Below are positions 8,270-15,693 of a stretch of DNA of 64,000 bases, in pieces. Source of the stretch: Pseudomonas entomophila (lineage in GTDB: Bacteria; Pseudomonadota; Gammaproteobacteria; Pseudomonadales; Pseudomonadaceae); assembly GCF_018417595.1 (NCBI RefSeq), contig NZ_CP070982.1:5507001-5571000 (forward strand), in the 5' to 3' direction. The position numbers and the translations under genes were made by a program. Position 1 is the stretch's first letter, and each line of letters opens with the position of its first letter. The notes below the pieces were generated by a model that did not search any database, was not told the origin of the DNA, and saw nothing but the letters and a program-made list of their open reading frames with translations.

Positions 8270-10447
8270 ATGACTGGATACGTTCACGTCGGTGGCCTTC
8301 AGGTCGCCAAGGTCCTGTTCGACTTCGTCAACAACGAAGCCATTCCGGGGACCGGCATCAACGCCGAGCAGTTCTGGGCCGGTGCCGAGAAGATCATCAA
8401 CGACCTCGCTCCCAAGAACAAAGCCCTGCTCGCCAAGCGCGACGAGCTGCAAGCGAAGATCGACGCCTGGCACCAGGCGCGCAAGGGCCAGGCCCACGAC
8501 GCCGTGGCGTACAAAGCCTTCCTCCAGGAAATCGGCTACCTGCTGCCGCAGGCCGAGGACTTCCAGGCCACCACGCAAAACGTAGACGAAGAAATCGCCC
8601 ACATGGCCGGCCCGCAGCTGGTGGTACCGGTGATGAACGCCCGCTTCGCCCTGAACGCTGCCAATGCCCGCTGGGGCTCGTTGTACGACGCGTTGTACGG
8701 CACCGACGTCATCAGCGATGAGGGTGGCGCCGAGAAGGGCCAGGGTTACAACAAGCTGCGCGGCGACAAGGTCATCGCCTTCGCCCGCGCCTTCCTTGAC
8801 GAGGCCGCGCCACTGGCTGCCGGCTCCCATGTCGACTCCACCGCCTACCGCATCGAAGGCGGCAAGCTGGTGGTCGCTCTCAAGGGCGGCAGCAACAGCG
8901 GCCTGCGCGACGACGCCCAGCTGATCGGCTTCCATGGCGATGCCAAGGCCCCGACCGCCGTGCTGCTCAAGCACAACGGCCTGCACTTCGAGATCCAGGT
9001 CGACGCCACCACCCCAGTCGGCAGCACCGATGCGGCGGGCGTGAAGGACATCCTGATGGAGTCGGCGCTGACCACCATCATGGACTGCGAAGACTCGGTC
9101 GCCGCTGTCGACGCCGATGACAAAGTGATCGTCTACCGCAACTGGCTGGGGCTGATGAAAGGCGACCTGGCCGAGAGCGTGAACAAGGGCGGCAAGACCT
9201 TCACCCGCACCATGAACCCGGACCGCGAGTACGCCGCACCGAACGGTGGCAGCGTCACCTTGCACGGTCGTTCGCTGCTGTTCGTGCGCAACGTCGGTCA
9301 CCTGATGACCAACCCGGCGATCCTCGACGCCCAGGGCAACGAGATTCCGGAAGGTATCCAGGACGGCCTGTTCACCAACCTGATCGCCCTGCACAACCTC
9401 AACGGCAACACCAGCCGCAAGAACACCCGCAGCGGCAGCGTGTACATCGTCAAACCGAAAATGCATGGCCCTGAAGAAGTGGCCTTCGCCGCCGAGATCT
9501 TCAGCCGCGTCGAAGACCTGCTGGGCATGAAGCGCAACACCGTCAAGGTCGGCATCATGGACGAGGAGCGCCGCACCACGGTCAACCTCAAGTCCTGCAT
9601 CAAGGCGGCCGCCGAGCGCGTGGTGTTCATCAACACCGGCTTCCTCGACCGCACCGGCGACGAAATCCACACTTCGATGGAAGCCGGCGCCGTGGTGCGC
9701 AAGGGCGCCATGAAGAACGAGAAGTGGATCGGCGCCTACGAGAACAACAACGTCGACATCGGCCTGGCCACCGGCCTGCAAGGCCGCGCGCAGATCGGCA
9801 AGGGCATGTGGGCCATGCCGGACCTGATGGCCGCCATGCTCGAACAGAAGATCGCCCACCCGCTGGCAGGCGCCAACACCGCCTGGGTGCCATCGCCGAC
9901 CGCCGCCACCCTGCACGCCCTGCACTACCACAAGGTCGATGTGCAGGCGCGTCAGCGCGAACTGGCCTCGCGCACCCCGGCCTCGGTCGACGACATTCTC
10001 ACCATCCCGCTGGCTGCCGACACCAACTGGTCCGCAGAAGAGATCCGCAACGAACTGGACAACAACGCCCAGGGCATCCTCGGTTACGTGGTGCGCTGGA
10101 TCGACCAGGGCGTGGGTTGCTCGAAGGTGCCGGACATCAATGACGTCGGTTTGATGGAAGACCGCGCCACCCTGCGTATCTCGGCCCAGTTGCTGGCCAA
10201 CTGGCTGCGCCATGGCGTGGTCACCCAGGAACAGGTGCTGGAAAGCCTCAAGCGCATGGCCGCGGTGGTGGACAAGCAGAACGCCGGTGACGCCCAGTAC
10301 CGCCCGATGGCGCCGAACTTCGATGACAACATCGCGTTCCAGGCCGCTATCGAGTTGGTGGTAGAGGGTGCCAAGCAACCGAACGGCTACACCGAGCCGG
10401 TGCTGCACCGCCGTCGCCGCGAGTTCAAGGCGCGTAACGGGTTGTAA
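8270..10447 (+). CDS. glcB: Malate synthase G
   Basis: A 725-aa monomeric G-isoform malate synthase, the usual length. It condenses acetyl-CoA with glyoxylate to malate, allowing growth on acetate, fatty acids and glycolate. Visible signatures are [35 protein letters not shown], the [28 protein letters not shown] segment, the [11 protein letters not shown] metal-site region and [22 protein letters not shown] near the C-terminus. I start it at [10 protein letters not shown] (8270), four codons inside the longest frame. It is monocistronic and convergent with the response regulator. Confidence 0.98.
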   Translation: MTGYVHVGGLQVAKVLFDFVNNEAIPGTGINAEQFWAGAEKIINDLAPKNKALLAKRDELQAKIDAWHQARKGQAHDAVAYKAFLQEIGYLLPQAEDFQATTQNVDEEIAHMAGPQLVVPVMNARFALNAANARWGSLYDALYGTDVISDEGGAEKGQGYNKLRGDKVIAFARAFLDEAAPLAAGSHVDSTAYRIEGGKLVVALKGGSNSGLRDDAQLIGFHGDAKAPTAVLLKHNGLHFEIQVDATTPVGSTDAAGVKDILMESALTTIMDCEDSVAAVDADDKVIVYRNWLGLMKGDLAESVNKGGKTFTRTMNPDREYAAPNGGSVTLHGRSLLFVRNVGHLMTNPAILDAQGNEIPEGIQDGLFTNLIALHNLNGNTSRKNTRSGSVYIVKPKMHGPEEVAFAAEIFSRVEDLLGMKRNTVKVGIMDEERRTTVNLKSCIKAAAERVVFINTGFLDRTGDEIHTSMEAGAVVRKGAMKNEKWIGAYENNNVDIGLATGLQGRAQIGKGMWAMPDLMAAMLEQKIAHPLAGANTAWVPSPTAATLHALHYHKVDVQARQRELASRTPASVDDILTIPLAADTNWSAEEIRNELDNNAQGILGYVVRWIDQGVGCSKVPDINDVGLMEDRATLRISAQLLANWLRHGVVTQEQVLESLKRMAAVVDKQNAGDAQYRPMAPNFDDNIAFQAAIELVVEGAKQPNGYTEPVLHRRRREFKARNGL

Positions 10448-10454
10448 TCCGTGA

Positions 10455-10472
10455 GGGGCCGCGATGCGGCCC
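10455..10472 (+). terminator. Hairpin after glcB
   Basis: GGGCCGC-GAT-GCGGCCC forms a perfect 7-bp GC stem 8 bases after the glcB stop. No T-run follows, so it is a weak candidate for intrinsic termination, but its position fits. Confidence 0.4.
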
Positions 10473-10507
10473 GTTCGCTGCGCTGTCGTGCAGGGAACAG
10501 ATCCCTC

Positions 10508-10590
10508 TGTAGGAGCGGCTTTAGCCGCGATACGAGCAACGCGGTGCCTGGCACCTGCTTCGCAGATGATCGCGGCTAAAGCCGCTCCTA
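10508..10590. repeat. Inverted REP pair (BIME-like)
   Basis: TGTAGGAGCGGCTTTAGCCGCGAT and its inverted copy ATCGCGGCTAAAGCCGCTCCTA flank about 37 bp between convergent glcB and the response-regulator gene. The right copy runs into the regulator's stop codon (10588-10590). Confidence 0.85.
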
Positions 10591-11031
10591 CTCGATCTTC
10601 AGTTCCTTTTTCACCAGCTCCATCAACCTGTTCATGTCCACAGGTTTGAGCAGGAAGTCCACCACCCCCAGGTGCATCACATCTACCGCTTCTTTCACAT
10701 CGGTGTCGCCGGACACCACGATGATCGACAGCGCCGCACGCTCCGACTCGCGAATCAACCTGATCAACTCAAGGCCATCCTTGGGCTCCATGCGTAGGTC
10801 AGTGATCATCAGGCCGATCCGTGGTTCCCGCTTCAGCCAACTCAACGCCGCCTGGGCACCATCGGCGGTCACGCTTTGAATGCCTTTGGCCTTCAGATAA
10901 AAGCTCAGCGCCTGGCTGTTCAACGGATTGTCATCCACCACCAGCACCAGCGGCTCCTGCGCGGGAGGGGCAGTCACCATGGCCAACGCCTCACGCTCGG
11001 CGTCACTCAGAATGTCGTCATGCTCAGCCAT
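10588..11031 (-). CDS. Receiver-only (CheY-like) response regulator
   Basis: A 147-aa protein with one REC domain (about residues 28-145) and a short acidic N-terminal extension; no output domain. All phosphotransfer residues are present: the acidic pair in VVDDNPLN, phospho-acceptor Asp in MITDLRM, switch Ser in VVSGD and Lys in LLKPVD. The second ATG (11031) is preferred because GACGAG sits 6 nt before it, whereas the first ATG abuts that site. No histidine kinase is adjacent. It is divergent from the cNMP/CBS/DUF294 gene, a possible functional partner. Partner and output are unknown. Confidence 0.85.
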   Translation of the reverse strand: MAEHDDILSDAEREALAMVTAPPAQEPLVLVVDDNPLNSQALSFYLKAKGIQSVTADGAQAALSWLKREPRIGLMITDLRMEPKDGLELIRLIRESERAALSIIVVSGDTDVKEAVDVMHLGVVDFLLKPVDMNRLMELVKKELKIE

Positions 11032-11257
11032 GGCCATCTCGTCAAAAAAACCCCGTTATTCAAGTTCAGACTGCAAAGCCTGCGTATGCAAACTGCCTTT
11101 CGTCGGCAATTTGACACCCAGGACAAGCAGCGAACCACGCCTCGTGCCTCATAGACTTACGTCCAATGGGCAGCGCAGAGCCGTCGTCCGACCATGGAGG
11201 CCTAGAACAACAAGGTCTGCGCCTCTCCATGCAGACATTTTTAACGCGGTTGGTTCC

Positions 11258-13195
11258 ATGAGCAAAAAGGACGCCTACACCCAAGCAGGCAGGACAGCAG
11301 TGCTGCAGAACATCCAGGGCACCCTGCAGTTCCTGCAGCGCTTCCCGCCGTTCAATCAGATGGAGCAGAGCCACCTGGCCTACCTGGTGGAACAATGCCA
11401 GCTGCGTTTCTACGCAAGCGGTGAAAGCATCATCAAGCCCGCCGACGGCCCCGTCGAGCACTTCTACATCGTCAAGCAAGGGCGCGTGGTCGGCGAGCGC
11501 CAGCATGTCACCCGGCCAGGCACCGAAACCACGTTCGAGATTGCCAGCGGCGAGTGCTTCCCGCTGGCCGCGCTGCTGGGCGAGCGGGCCACCCGCACCG
11601 AACACCTGGCCGGCGAGGACACATTCTGCCTGCAATTGAACAAGGCCGCGTTCATCCGCGTGTTCTCCATGTCCGAGGCGTTCCGCGACTTCGCCCTGCG
11701 TGGCGTGAGCAGCCTGCTCGACCAGGTCAACCAGCAGGTGCGCCAACGGGCTGTGGAAACCCTCGGTACCCAGTATTCGCTGAACACGCCATTGGGCGAA
11801 CTGGCCCTGCGCCACCCGGTGGTCTGCACGGCAGGCACGCCACTGCGCGAAGCGGTGCGGCTGATGCACGAGCAGCAGGTGGGCAGCATCGTCATCGTCG
11901 ATGAACAGCGCCACCCCACCGGTATATTCACCCTGCGTGACCTGCGCCAGGTGGTGGCGGACGCCAGTGCCGAGCTGACCGCGCCGATCGAGCGCTACAT
12001 GACCGCCCGGCCGTTCTCGCTCAGCCCCCATGCCAGCGCCTTCGACGCCGCCATGGCCATGACCGAACGGCACATCGCCCATGTCTGCCTGGTGGAGAAC
12101 CAGCGCCTGTGCGGGGTGATCTCCGAGCGCGACCTGTTCTCGCTGCAACGTGTCGACCTGGTGCACCTGGCGCGGACCATCCGCCATGCGCCACGCCTGG
12201 ACACCCTGGTATCGCTGCGCGGCGAGATCGGCCAGCTGGTCGAGCGGATGCTCGCCCACGGCGCCTCCTCGACCCAGATCACCCAGATCATCACCCTGCT
12301 CAACGACCACACCGTGTGCCGGGTGATCGAACTGGCCATTACCGAGCGCGGCGACCCGGGTGTGCCGTTCAGCTGGCTGTGCTTTGGCAGCGAAGGGCGC
12401 CGCGAACAGACCCTGCACACTGATCAGGACAACGGGATTCTGTTCGAGGCGCGCGACGCTGCCGAGGCCGATGCGATCCGCGCGAAACTGCTGCCACTGG
12501 CCCAATTGATCAACCACAACCTCGCCCAGTGCGGCTTCACCCTGTGCAAGGGCAACGTCATGGCCGGCAACCCGGAGCTGTGCCTGTCGCGCAGCGAATG
12601 GGCACGGCGCTTCGCCGGTTTCGTGCGCGAAGCCAGCCCCGAGAACCTGCTGGGATCGAGCATCTATTTCGACCTGCGTGTGGTCTGGGGCGATGACCAA
12701 GGCTGCGAACAGCTGCGCCGGGGCCTGCTGGAGCAGGTGGCGGACAACCGCATCTTCCAGCGCATGCTGGCCGACAACGCACTGCGCCAGCGCCCACCGG
12801 TCGGGCGCCTGCGCGAGTTCGTGCTGACCCGCCAGGGCGACGACAAGGCCGCGACCCTCGACCTCAAGGTGCAAGGCCTGACCCCGTTCGTCGATGGTGC
12901 GCGGCTGCTGGCCCTGGCCAATGGCATCGGTGCCTGCAACACCCTCGAGCGCCTGCGCCAGCTGGTGGACAAGGGCGTCATCGCGCCGCTGGATGGTGCC
13001 GCCTATGAAGAGGCGTACCACTTCATCCAGCAGACCCGCATGCAGCAGCACCAGCGCCAGAGCCGCGACAACCTGCCTTATTCCAACCGCCTCGACCCGG
13101 ACAGCCTCAACCACCTGGACCGGCGCATCCTGCGCGAATCCCTGCGCCAGGCCCAGCGCCTGCAAAGCAGCCTGGCCCTGCGGTACCAGCTGTGA
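11258..13195 (+). CDS. cNMP-binding, CBS-pair and DUF294 nucleotidyltransferase-like protein
   Basis: A 645-aa multidomain protein. The order is a cyclic-nucleotide-binding-like domain (about residues 25-150), two CBS motifs (about 185-300), then a DUF294 nucleotidyltransferase domain with CFGSEGRREQTLHTDQDNGILF (about 370-391, the GS-x-x-R-E-Q...D-x-D pattern shared with GlnD-like enzymes), and a helical C-terminal domain. The start at MSKKDAYTQAG (11258) follows an unusually long upstream open frame that I regard as non-coding. The family is often annotated as a signal-transduction protein, but no reaction is established. The GTG of the exonuclease overlaps its stop codon by 4 bp, so the two are co-translated. 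It likely links ligand sensing (cNMP or adenylate) to nucleotidylation of a protein. Confidence 0.88.
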   Translation: MSKKDAYTQAGRTAVLQNIQGTLQFLQRFPPFNQMEQSHLAYLVEQCQLRFYASGESIIKPADGPVEHFYIVKQGRVVGERQHVTRPGTETTFEIASGECFPLAALLGERATRTEHLAGEDTFCLQLNKAAFIRVFSMSEAFRDFALRGVSSLLDQVNQQVRQRAVETLGTQYSLNTPLGELALRHPVVCTAGTPLREAVRLMHEQQVGSIVIVDEQRHPTGIFTLRDLRQVVADASAELTAPIERYMTARPFSLSPHASAFDAAMAMTERHIAHVCLVENQRLCGVISERDLFSLQRVDLVHLARTIRHAPRLDTLVSLRGEIGQLVERMLAHGASSTQITQIITLLNDHTVCRVIELAITERGDPGVPFSWLCFGSEGRREQTLHTDQDNGILFEARDAAEADAIRAKLLPLAQLINHNLAQCGFTLCKGNVMAGNPELCLSRSEWARRFAGFVREASPENLLGSSIYFDLRVVWGDDQGCEQLRRGLLEQVADNRIFQRMLADNALRQRPPVGRLREFVLTRQGDDKAATLDLKVQGLTPFVDGARLLALANGIGACNTLERLRQLVDKGVIAPLDGAAYEEAYHFIQQTRMQQHQRQSRDNLPYSNRLDPDSLNHLDRRILRESLRQAQRLQSSLALRYQL

Positions 13196-13902
13196 ACCTG
13201 TTCGCCTGGTTGCGCCCGGCAGTGCCGGAACTGGACGACCGTCTGCGCCAGCGCCTGGCGCAGTTGCCCAAGCCCGCGCCACCGGCGGTGTGCTCGTTGC
13301 GCGAACAGCGCTGGGTGGTGCTGGACCTGGAGACCAGCGGCCTGAACCTCAACCGCGACCAGGTGCTGTCGATCGGCGCGGTGGCCATCGAGGATGGCGC
13401 CATCGACCTGGGGCGCCCGTTCGAGCGTACCCTGCACCGCCCCACCCAGAAGACCAATGCCAGCGTATTGATCCACCGCCTCGGCCCCAGTGCCCTGGCG
13501 GCGGGATGCGACCCGGCCGAGGCGTTGCTCGACCTGCTGGCGTTCATCGGCGACAGCCCGGTACTGGCCTTCCATGCCCCGTTCGACCAGCGCATGCTGG
13601 CCCGAGCCTTGAAGGACAGCTTGGGCCTGCGCCTGCAGCATGTGTTCCTCGACGTTGCGGAACTGGCGCCGATGCTCAACCCCGACACCGTCCTGCGCGA
13701 AGCCGGCCTGGATGACTGGATCGCTCGGTTTGGCCTGGAAGTGCAGGCCCGCCACCATGCCAGTGCAGATGCCCAGGTGACGGCGGAACTGGCGTTGATC
13801 CTGTTCAGCCAGGCCCGCCGCCAGCAGCTGGACAGTCCGTTGCAGCTGGAGCAGCGGCTCAAGCAGTGGCGCCGGCGCAAGGTGCACAATCACGGCTTCT
13901 GA
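13192..13902 (+). CDS. DnaQ-like 3'-5' exonuclease (DEDDh family)
   Basis: A 236-aa protein with the three exonuclease motifs: VVLDLETSGLN (motif I, DxE, about 43-53), AFHAPFDQRML (motif II, about 125-135) and HHASADAQVTAEL (motif III, DEDDh His and Asp, about 186-198). This is the fold of the DNA polymerase III epsilon proofreading subunit, but it is not DnaQ itself: the N-terminal 40 residues differ and it is coupled by a GTGA overlap to the DUF294 gene. The substrate is unknown; DNA, RNA or a small nucleotide are all possible. Confidence 0.88.
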   Translation: MNLFAWLRPAVPELDDRLRQRLAQLPKPAPPAVCSLREQRWVVLDLETSGLNLNRDQVLSIGAVAIEDGAIDLGRPFERTLHRPTQKTNASVLIHRLGPSALAAGCDPAEALLDLLAFIGDSPVLAFHAPFDQRMLARALKDSLGLRLQHVFLDVAELAPMLNPDTVLREAGLDDWIARFGLEVQARHHASADAQVTAELALILFSQARRQQLDSPLQLEQRLKQWRRRKVHNHGF

Positions 13903-13955
13903 CCTGCATTGGCCTCTTCGCGGCCACAACCTGGACTTGAGGCTGGCGCGGTCCT

Positions 13956-13979
13956 TGTCGGAGCGGGTTTACCCGCGAA
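13956..13979. repeat. Single REP element
   Basis: A TGTCGGAGCGGGTTTACCCG-type REP downstream of the exonuclease gene, before the promoter region of the sigma factor. Confidence 0.75.
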
Positions 13980-14029
13980 GAGGCCGGCACCGACAACCCA
14001 CAACGTGATGGCAACCCGATAAGCGTCAA

Positions 14030-14080
14030 TTGCGCCGCGCCCCCCGCCTCTGCCACAATCGCGAATAATTATCGTTAGTT
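14030..14080 (+). promoter_or_regulatory. Candidate promoter and Fur box of the fecI-like gene
   Basis: A -35-like TTGCGC (14030) and a -10-like CACAAT (14054-14059) are 18 nt apart. Directly downstream, 14062-14080 reads CGAATAATTATCGTTAGTT. It is AT-rich in an otherwise GC-rich stretch and resembles the Fur hexamer array (GATAAT-type units on the other strand). Iron-starvation sigma genes are normally Fur-repressed, which supports the reading. The individual hexamers are imperfect. Confidence 0.5.
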
Positions 14081-14107
14081 AACGCATTCTTTCCCGGGGG
14101 ACGCTTC

Positions 14108-14626
14108 TTGACGTCTGCGCAGAGTCCACATGCCGATCTGGTCGGGGCGCTGTACCGCGACCATCGCGGCTGGCTGCTGGCCTGGCTTCAGCGCAGCACC
14201 GCCTGCCGTCAGCGCGCCGAGGACCTGAGCCAGGACACCTTCGTGCGCCTGCTCGGCCGCGAACGCCTGGACGCCCCTCGCGAACCCCGGGCGTTCCTGG
14301 TGGCCGTCGCCAAAGGCCTGCTGTTCGATCATTTCCGCCGCGCGGCCCTGGAACAGGCCTACCTTGCGGAGCTTGCCCTGCTACCGGAGACTGAGCACCC
14401 CTCCCCGGAACTGCAACACTTGATCCTCGAAGACCTCAAGGCCATCGACCACCTGCTCGGCAAACTGTCGAGCAAGGCTCGCGCCGCCTTCCTGTACAAC
14501 CGCCTGGACGGCCTGGGCCATGCCGAAATCGCCCAGCACCTGGGTGTTTCGGTGTCGCGTGTGCGCCAGTACATCGCTCAAGGCCTGCGTCAGTGCTATA
14601 TCGCCCTGTACGGGGAACCGACATGA
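14108..14626 (+). CDS. FecI-like ECF sigma factor (iron cell-surface signalling)
   Basis: A 172-aa ECF sigma factor with region 2 (LYRDHRGWLLAWLQRSTACRQRAEDLSQDTFVRLL, about 14-48) and region 4 (SSKARAAFLYNRLDGLGHAEIAQHLGVSVSRVRQYIAQGLRQC, about 119-161). It starts at TTG 14108, six bases after a GGGGGA ribosome site. In such systems the sigma directs transcription of the adjacent receptor gene when the receptor binds its siderophore. It overlaps the anti-sigma gene by ATGA. I recall the syntenic KT2440 system being assigned to ferrichrome, but the ligand cannot be read from the sequence. Confidence 0.92.
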   Translation: MTSAQSPHADLVGALYRDHRGWLLAWLQRSTACRQRAEDLSQDTFVRLLGRERLDAPREPRAFLVAVAKGLLFDHFRRAALEQAYLAELALLPETEHPSPELQHLILEDLKAIDHLLGKLSSKARAAFLYNRLDGLGHAEIAQHLGVSVSRVRQYIAQGLRQCYIALYGEPT

Positions 14627-15579
14627 ACGCTGCCCCGGTATCCGGCAAGGTGCTGGAAGCGGCCATTGCCTGGAAGCTTTGCCTGGACGAAGACAGCGGT
14701 ACCCCGGACGAACGCAGCGAGTTCATACGCTGGCATGCCGCCGATGAGGAGCACGCCCGCGCCTGGCAGCAACTGGGCGCCCTCGACCATCGCGTCAGCG
14801 CCGCCGCCGGCCCGGTACGCCACACCTTGCTGCAATCACGCGCCGGCCTGCGCCAGCGGCTCGGCGGGCTGAGTGTGGGCCTGGCCGGGATGCTGGTGCT
14901 TGGCGGCTTGCTGGCCTGGGCCGGGGTCCCTACCCTCGCACCGGGCTACTGGCTGGCCGACCAGCGCACCGCCACCGGCGAAGTGCGCACCCTGCGCCTT
15001 GAAGATGGCACCTTGCTCAGCCTGAACACCCACACCGCGGTGGATATCGACTTCCACGGCGAGCAGCGGCTGATCGTGCTGCACCAAGGCGAAATCTCCG
15101 TGGAAACTGGCCACGCTGACAGCCGTCCACTGCTGGTGCGTACCGAGGATGGGCGCCTGCGCCCGCTGGGCACGCGCTTCCTGGTCAAGCGCGAAGCGGG
15201 TGGCACGCGACTGGAGGTGCTGCAAGCCTCGGTGGCCGCCAAACCGCGGAACAGTGGCGACGAACAGGTCCTGCGCGAAGGCCAGCAGGTATTGATGAGC
15301 GCCGATGGCCTTGGCCGCGTCGACCCCATGACCGTCGGCAGCGACGCCTGGACCCGCGGCATGCTGGTGGTCGACAACGTGCGCCTGGCCGACCTGGTGG
15401 CCACCCTCGGGCAGTACCGCAGCGGCCACCTGGGCGTGGCCGACGAGGTCGCCGACCTGCGCGTGAGCGGCAGCTTCCCGCTGACCGACACCGACCTGGC
15501 CCTGGCGTCGCTGCAGCCGGCGTTGCCGGTGAAGATCGAACGACACACGCCGTGGTGGGTGACCGTCACCGCCAAATGA
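14623..15579 (+). CDS. FecR-like anti-sigma regulator
   Basis: A 318-aa inner-membrane sigma regulator. The N-terminal cytoplasmic domain (about 1-80) carries the Trp-rich FecR pattern (AIAWKLCLD, EFIRWHAADEEHARAWQQL). One transmembrane helix follows (GLSVGLAGMLVLGGLLAWAGV, about 86-106). The periplasmic FecR domain has GEVRTLRLEDGTLLSLNTHTAVDIDF, and the C-terminal STN-like part is about 250-318. It holds the sigma until the receptor's signalling domain contacts its C-terminus. The start is fixed by the ATGA overlap with the sigma stop codon. Confidence 0.92.
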   Translation: MNAAPVSGKVLEAAIAWKLCLDEDSGTPDERSEFIRWHAADEEHARAWQQLGALDHRVSAAAGPVRHTLLQSRAGLRQRLGGLSVGLAGMLVLGGLLAWAGVPTLAPGYWLADQRTATGEVRTLRLEDGTLLSLNTHTAVDIDFHGEQRLIVLHQGEISVETGHADSRPLLVRTEDGRLRPLGTRFLVKREAGGTRLEVLQASVAAKPRNSGDEQVLREGQQVLMSADGLGRVDPMTVGSDAWTRGMLVVDNVRLADLVATLGQYRSGHLGVADEVADLRVSGSFPLTDTDLALASLQPALPVKIERHTPWWVTVTAK

Positions 15580-15606
15580 CGACTAGCGCCCACCTGGACT
15601 GCCCCC

Positions 15607-15633
15607 AAAAAATTTAGTTCAAAAGCCCCTGTC
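15607..15633 (+). promoter_or_regulatory. Possible iron-starvation-sigma promoter of the receptor gene
   Basis: AAAAAAT (15607-15613), 16 nt, then TGTC (15630-15633) lies 60 bp before the receptor ATG. It loosely fits the A-rich -35 and GTC-type -10 of FecI-class promoters. It is a weak match chosen by position. Confidence 0.3.
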
Positions 15634-15693
15634 ACTTTCCCACTCTCGCTCGGCAAGGAAGCAATCAGCACTATTTCGTCGAGGAGCCGCTGC

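Noticed and set aside
8201..10408. 735-codon open frame opposite glcB
   Set aside because: High-GC antisense shadow of malate synthase: low-complexity His/Val/Gly-rich translation and no family signature.
10928..11257. 110-codon N-terminal extension of the DUF294 protein
   Set aside because: It overlaps the divergent response regulator and is Ser/Arg-rich without a domain; ATG 11258 gives the expected domain start.
11066..13282. 738-codon open frame opposite the DUF294 gene
   Set aside because: Same antisense artefact; the plus-strand gene has four recognisable domains.
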